A stretch of 64,000 nucleotides of DNA from Marinobacter sp. JH2 (lineage in GTDB: Bacteria; Pseudomonadota; Gammaproteobacteria; Pseudomonadales; Oleiphilaceae): contig NZ_CP037934.1 of NCBI RefSeq assembly GCF_004353225.1, positions 1,302,001-1,366,000 of the forward strand, in the 5' to 3' direction. The position numbers and the translations under genes were made by a program. Shown here piece after piece: positions 59,710-64,000 of the stretch (position 1 is its first letter; every line of letters starts with the position of its first letter). The notes below the pieces were generated by a model. It did no database searches. It saw only the letters and a program-made list of their open reading frames with translations, and was not told where the DNA came from.

Positions 59710-62700
59710 TCAAACCCGGGTTAACGCCCATTGTTTATCCAAACGCTTAACCGACACGGTCATTGCCGTGCCTAATTGCTGGGAAAAAAACGACACTCGG
59801 TACTCTTCCAGCATCCAGCGATACAGATTCAACTCGGGATCGCAAACACTCAGGCGCTTTTGCTGCTCCTGCTTCTTCACGTAGCGAGTCCACAGCACAT
59901 CGATACCGTGCAGAAATTCCCGCTCTTTGCCCATTTCTCTCGGCATCTTTTCCAGGCGGATGAGCGCTGCCTGAAAGTATATTCCGAAACGGGCTAGCCA
60001 TTCTGAAGGCGTTTCAACAAGAAATCCCGGGTAAACAAGATGTTGAAGCTGAAATTTAATGTCCGCCATGCTGTTCGCCAAGGCCAGATTAATCTTGCCT
60101 TTCAACTGCTTTGCTACTTTTTGGTAGCCCGTCATAGCTGCATGAAGGCGTTCGTCGGCCAATTCCAGTGCTGGGATAAAATCGCCCCGATGCTGATCAA
60201 ACACTCGATTAAAACCATCGGAATTTCGTGGCACCTCCGCTGACAGAAAGTGTTCCATCACAGACGCAAGCAACAAATCATCCAGCAGTGCTTTCGCTTG
60301 CCCCACCGGCGCAAACATTAACGCAGACTGCTTAAACCTAGGCAGGCGACGCTCGAGATCCGTTAAGGTGCTGCCAAACCGGTTGATGATTAATCGGGCA
60401 ACACCCCGACGCATGGTTGTTTCCGCCGTCAAGGGATCAAGGCAACGGATCGCCCTCACCTGCTTTCCAAGATCTTCCAATGCCGGGTAGACGGTCACTT
60501 GCATGCCGCCCTTTTCAGTCTGAACACGTTCCGGCAACGTGCCAAACTGCCAATCCGGGTGCTCAACCACTTTGGCTCCCGCAGTGTCGTCCGACGCAGC
60601 GGTGGTCAACGCCATTTCAGCCTGATCACCCAGATTAGCCTGAAGGTCATCCGCGCTTCGGCTTTCGGCCATCACCTTGCCTTTATTACCGGTGACTTTC
60701 AGGTTCATCCGCAAATGCCGGGGCAACTCTTCTTCTGGCCAGACGTCGGGGTCTATTCGAACGCCCGTCATTCGCCGCAATTGATCGGCCAGCTTTACGG
60801 TTAAAGGTTCATTGCTGGCTTGCATGTTTTCAAGCGCGGCATCGACAAAATCCGGCACGGGTACGAAGTTTCGACGAACGGACTTAGGCAAGCCTTTCAC
60901 CAGTGCAATGCATTTCTCTCGTAACAAACCCGGCACCAGCCATTCCAAACGGCGAGCGGGGATTTGCTTCAGCGCCATCAAAGGCACATTCAGGGTCACT
61001 CCATCCCGCTCACTGGTCGGCTCAAACTCGTAGCTCAAGGGGTATTTGGCCCCCTCCCATTCCAGATAGTCCGGATAAAGCGCTTCTGCGGACTGATCGA
61101 CCGGCCGCTGCAGCACATCGGTTTCGGTGAGCTCCATGTTTCGCAGTGCTTCGGCGGACAAGTTCTTCCACCAATTTTCGAAATGCCGACCGCTAACGAT
61201 ATCGTCCGGCAAGCGCTCGTCGTAAAACGCCACCAACGCTTCGTCATCCACTAACAAGTCTCGACGCCGTGTTTTCTTTTCAAGATTTTCGACGGTATCC
61301 AGCATCTGGCGGTTTCGAGCGATAAAAGGCGCCTTTGACCGTAATTCTCCTTCTACCAGTGCCCGACGGATAAACAGATTCCGGCATTCGGCGGGGTCTA
61401 CCTTCGTGTAAGGAATCCGGCGCTTCGGAACCACATCCAGCCCGTACAGAGTAACCTTCTCATACCCCATCACTTGCGCACGCTTTTGTTCCCAGTGGGG
61501 TTCAAAAAAGTGGCGTTTAACAATGTGCCCAGCCAACGGTTCCACCCATTCAGGCTGAATACCAGCCACCATGCGAGCAAACACCTTGCTGGTTTCAACA
61601 ATCTCGGCGGCTACAACCCACTTGGGACCGGCTTTGGCCACTTTCGATCCTGGGAAGATCATGACTTTGCGATTACGGGTCGCCAGATATTCACGTTTTT
61701 CCACTTTCACTGCGATCTGGCCCAACAAGCCCGCCAAAATGGGCTTATGAATGGCGTCGTAGTTTGCTGGTTGCCGGTTCATGGTGAGTTTCTGATCCCG
61801 GCAAATTAACGTGAGCTGCCGATGTATATCCCGCCACTCACGCATGCGCATCCAGCTCAGGAAATTTTTCTGGCACAGTTTTTTGAGCTGATTCTGTGAC
61901 AATTCCTGACGCTGCTCTTCAAACCAGTTCCAGATATTCAGCAATGTTGCGAAATCCGATTCTTTATCGTTGAACGGCGCATGGGCCTGATCCGCAGCCT
62001 GCTGTTTTTCTTGGGGCCTTTCCCGTGGGTCTTGCACACTCAGACCAGCAATCACAATCAAAACTTCTGCTAAGCTGCCATGGTCTGCCGAGGTGACCAA
62101 CATTCTGGCCAACCGTGGATCCAAGGGAAGCCGAGACATAGTGCGCCCGAGCTTAGTGACCCGCCGTTTGTCATCAACCGCACTGAGCTCCTCAAGCAAT
62201 TTGTAGCCATCATTAACTTGGCGGCGGTCCGGCGATTCCAGAAACGGAAATTGGCGTATTTCGCCCAAGCCAGAGGTGGCCATTTGCAAAATGACGGAAG
62301 CCAGGTTGGTACGCAGAATCTCCGGATCGGTGTATTCTGGCCGATTGATAAAATCAGCTTCGTCGTACAACCGGAAGCAAATGCCGGGCGCAACCCGGCC
62401 ACAACGCCCCGCTCGCTGGTTTGCACTGGCCTGGGAGATCGGCTCAATCGGCAATCTCTGAATTTTCGAGCGTACGCTGTACCGGCTGATTCGAGCGACA
62501 CCGGTATCGATAACGTAACGAATGCCCGGCACGGTGAGTGAGGTTTCCGCCACGTTGGTGGATAGTACAATTCGCCGCCCACGATGCGATTGGAACACCC
62601 GATTCTGCTCTTGATTGCTCAAGCGGGAATAAAGCGGCAACACTTCGGTATGACGCAGCTCTGCGTGCCGGAGCACTTTGCTCACGGCTCGGATTTCTCT

Positions 62701-63621
62701 CTCGCCCGGCAGGAATACCAATACATCACCCGGGGGCTTTTTTTCCGAGCGCTCGTGCTGCTCGATTTCCTCAATGGCAGAAAGAATGCCGTCGGTCCAG
62801 CCTTGGTCCTTATCGTCCTCATCACCGACCAACGGCCGATAACGAACATCAACGGGATACGTCCGGCCGCTCACCTCTATAACCGGGGCTTTGTCGAAAA
62901 ACTCACTGAAACGTTCCACCTCAATGGTTGCCGAGGTGATAATTACTTTCAGGTCCGGGCGTTTAGGTAAAAGCTGCCTTAGGTAACCCAGCAGAAAATC
63001 AATATTCAGGCTTCGTTCATGGGCTTCGTCAATGATCAGCGTATCGTAGCGGTCCAGAAACCGATCATGTTGCACTTCCGCCAGCAAGATACCGTCGGTC
63101 ATCACTTTTATTTGCGATTGCTCCGAGGTGTTGTCGGTAAATCGAACCTGATACCCCACGCGTTGGCCTACCTGCTCACCTAGTTCCTCAGCGATCCGAC
63201 TCGACACGCTACGCGCTGCAATGCGCCGAGGTTGTGTATGCCCCACCAAACCACGAACGCCACGACCGAGGTTTAAACAAATTTTGGGAATCTGAGTAGT
63301 CTTTCCCGATCCGGTTTCACCGGCAACAATGACAACTTGGTGCGCCTCAATGGCTTTGCTGATGTCGTCAACCCGGTCGCTAACGGGTAAGCCTTCCGGG
63401 AAAGTTGCTACCTTGTGCATCGTCTGACGCTTTCGAACTTTTTCTTTGCCCTGCTCCAGCCAGTCACTCATCACAACCATATCTTTTTGATCGGGCAGGC
63501 CTTTGTTTCGGCCCAAACGCCGGACAATACGGGCTGCTTCTTGCTGATTGCAATCAGCAAGTTGGCGTTTAAGGTCGGTCACATTGGATGCGGAAGCTTT
63601 GTTCGGAATCGAATCAGACAT
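59710..63621 (-). CDS. hrpA: ATP-dependent RNA helicase HrpA (DEAH box)
   Basis: A 1303-residue DEAH/RHA helicase. Walker A is AGETGSGKTT (about 99-108), followed by the DEAH box (IIDEAHERS), SATI and QRAGRCGR. HA2 and OB-fold domains (about 470-720) and a long C-terminal DUF3418 region complete the protein. In E. coli HrpA rescues stalled or collided ribosomes and processes fimbrial mRNA. ATG at 63621 was chosen; a TTG three codons earlier is an alternative. Confidence 0.97.
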   Translation of the reverse strand: MSDSIPNKASASNVTDLKRQLADCNQQEAARIVRRLGRNKGLPDQKDMVVMSDWLEQGKEKVRKRQTMHKVATFPEGLPVSDRVDDISKAIEAHQVVIVAGETGSGKTTQIPKICLNLGRGVRGLVGHTQPRRIAARSVSSRIAEELGEQVGQRVGYQVRFTDNTSEQSQIKVMTDGILLAEVQHDRFLDRYDTLIIDEAHERSLNIDFLLGYLRQLLPKRPDLKVIITSATIEVERFSEFFDKAPVIEVSGRTYPVDVRYRPLVGDEDDKDQGWTDGILSAIEEIEQHERSEKKPPGDVLVFLPGEREIRAVSKVLRHAELRHTEVLPLYSRLSNQEQNRVFQSHRGRRIVLSTNVAETSLTVPGIRYVIDTGVARISRYSVRSKIQRLPIEPISQASANQRAGRCGRVAPGICFRLYDEADFINRPEYTDPEILRTNLASVILQMATSGLGEIRQFPFLESPDRRQVNDGYKLLEELSAVDDKRRVTKLGRTMSRLPLDPRLARMLVTSADHGSLAEVLIVIAGLSVQDPRERPQEKQQAADQAHAPFNDKESDFATLLNIWNWFEEQRQELSQNQLKKLCQKNFLSWMRMREWRDIHRQLTLICRDQKLTMNRQPANYDAIHKPILAGLLGQIAVKVEKREYLATRNRKVMIFPGSKVAKAGPKWVVAAEIVETSKVFARMVAGIQPEWVEPLAGHIVKRHFFEPHWEQKRAQVMGYEKVTLYGLDVVPKRRIPYTKVDPAECRNLFIRRALVEGELRSKAPFIARNRQMLDTVENLEKKTRRRDLLVDDEALVAFYDERLPDDIVSGRHFENWWKNLSAEALRNMELTETDVLQRPVDQSAEALYPDYLEWEGAKYPLSYEFEPTSERDGVTLNVPLMALKQIPARRLEWLVPGLLREKCIALVKGLPKSVRRNFVPVPDFVDAALENMQASNEPLTVKLADQLRRMTGVRIDPDVWPEEELPRHLRMNLKVTGNKGKVMAESRSADDLQANLGDQAEMALTTAASDDTAGAKVVEHPDWQFGTLPERVQTEKGGMQVTVYPALEDLGKQVRAIRCLDPLTAETTMRRGVARLIINRFGSTLTDLERRLPRFKQSALMFAPVGQAKALLDDLLLASVMEHFLSAEVPRNSDGFNRVFDQHRGDFIPALELADERLHAAMTGYQKVAKQLKGKINLALANSMADIKFQLQHLVYPGFLVETPSEWLARFGIYFQAALIRLEKMPREMGKEREFLHGIDVLWTRYVKKQEQQKRLSVCDPELNLYRWMLEEYRVSFFSQQLGTAMTVSVKRLDKQWALTRV

Positions 63622-63701
63622 TACTTGCAATTGGCTCTCAAAGTTTCAATCAGCGTAATCAGGCGCCACAGTCTAGCCGGAAAGACACACCGTATAAACT
63701 C

Positions 63702-63727
63702 AAAAACCCTGCCGAGGCAGGGTCTTT
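63702..63727 (-). terminator. Rho-independent terminator of the fadD gene
   Basis: On the minus strand a perfect 8-bp stem ACCCTGCC/GGCAGGGT with a TC loop is followed by TTTT. It lies 33 bases after the fadD stop and before hrpA. Confidence 0.8.
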
Positions 63728-63759
63728 AGGTGCGGGAGAAGCCCCGCAGGGCAGACGGT

Positions 63760-64000
63760 TTACGCGTTCGCCTCTTCATCTCGCAGTTCACGACGAAGAA
63801 TCTTGCCCACGTTACTCTTCGGCAGTTCCTCCCGAAACTCAAAGTGCTTGGGCACTTTATAAGCGGTCAAACGCTCACGGCAGAATTCTTTCAGCTCGTT
63901 CGCCGACACGCCTTCTTTGGTCGCGACAACGTAAACCTTAACCGCTTCGCCGCTCTTGGCATCTTCAATACCAACCGCCGCACACTCAACCACTTTCGGG
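63760..64000 (-). CDS. fadD: Long-chain fatty-acid--CoA ligase FadD, C-terminal fragment (cut by window edge)
   Basis: The last 80 residues of an AMP-forming acyl-CoA synthetase. The C-terminal subdomain has [27 protein letters not shown] and the signature [17 protein letters not shown], whose Lys in GKILRR is the adenylation lysine. The wording is nearly that of proteobacterial FadD. The 5' part lies beyond base 64000. It is followed by its own terminator. Confidence 0.93.
   Translation of the reverse strand, partial: PKVVECAAVGIEDAKSGEAVKVYVVATKEGVSANELKEFCRERLTAYKVPKHFEFREELPKSNVGKILRRELRDEEANA

Overview
The window is a gene-dense, moderately GC-rich stretch of a gammaproteobacterial chromosome. 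Gene content and order fit Marinobacter or a close relative in the Pseudomonas-like group: FimV, true PilZ, PrmB, ThrH, O-succinylhomoserine sulfhydrylase, a DUF58/TgpA pair, and a trpF-accD-folC-SPOR-cvpA-purF-metZ string. The assignment is inferred from remembered family sequences and synteny; no search was run. There are no rRNA or tRNA genes, CRISPR arrays, insertion sequences or prophage genes. No gap exceeds about 285 bases; the largest are fimV/asd and leuC/LysR, and both hold recognisable control elements.

Layout. 1-3 kb: the end of fabI, then a minus-strand pair encoding a DUF1631 protein and a PilZ-domain protein. 3-8.4 kb: DAHP synthase (+), then lolA-rarA-serS-cobA (-). 8.4-21 kb: a long minus-strand biosynthetic series read truA-trpF-trpB-trpA-accD-folC-SPOR-cvpA-purF-metZ-ftsK. 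21-30 kb: fimV, asd and leuCDB (-), with a divergent LysR regulator. 30-33.4 kb: prmB-aroC-MFS transporter. 33.5-41.1 kb: a tightly overlapping minus-strand operon DUF58-tgpA-holB-pilZ-hydrolase-DUF4892-patatin. 41.1-43.7 kb: three exported proteins of unknown function. 43.8-50.8 kb: pabB, thrH, cysH, cysB and a large MalT-type LuxR regulator, followed by a candidate small RNA. 51-57.9 kb: mlaA, a DUF3336 patatin, an ExeA/ExeB-like pair and dinG. 58-64 kb: thioesterase, FabH-like synthase, hrpA and the C-terminal end of fadD.

The genes serve aromatic, tryptophan, leucine, methionine, folate, purine, lipid and sulfur metabolism, plus envelope and pilus functions. Most genes are ordinary core genes. 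The less explained signals are regulatory. Two exact TGTGA-N6-TCACA (CRP/Vfr-type) sites occur, about 0.06 being expected by chance in 64 kb. One sits where a class II activator site should be, upstream of an exported acidic protein. The other precedes a roughly 155-nt ORF-free segment that ends in a strong terminator with a nine-T run and carries an anti-Shine-Dalgarno hexamer. Other points of interest are a perfect palindrome at the fimV promoter, stacked inverted repeats between fimV and truA, a probable ATC start codon in an MFS gene, a Ser-Asp repeat tail on PurF, and an MlaA without a lipobox.
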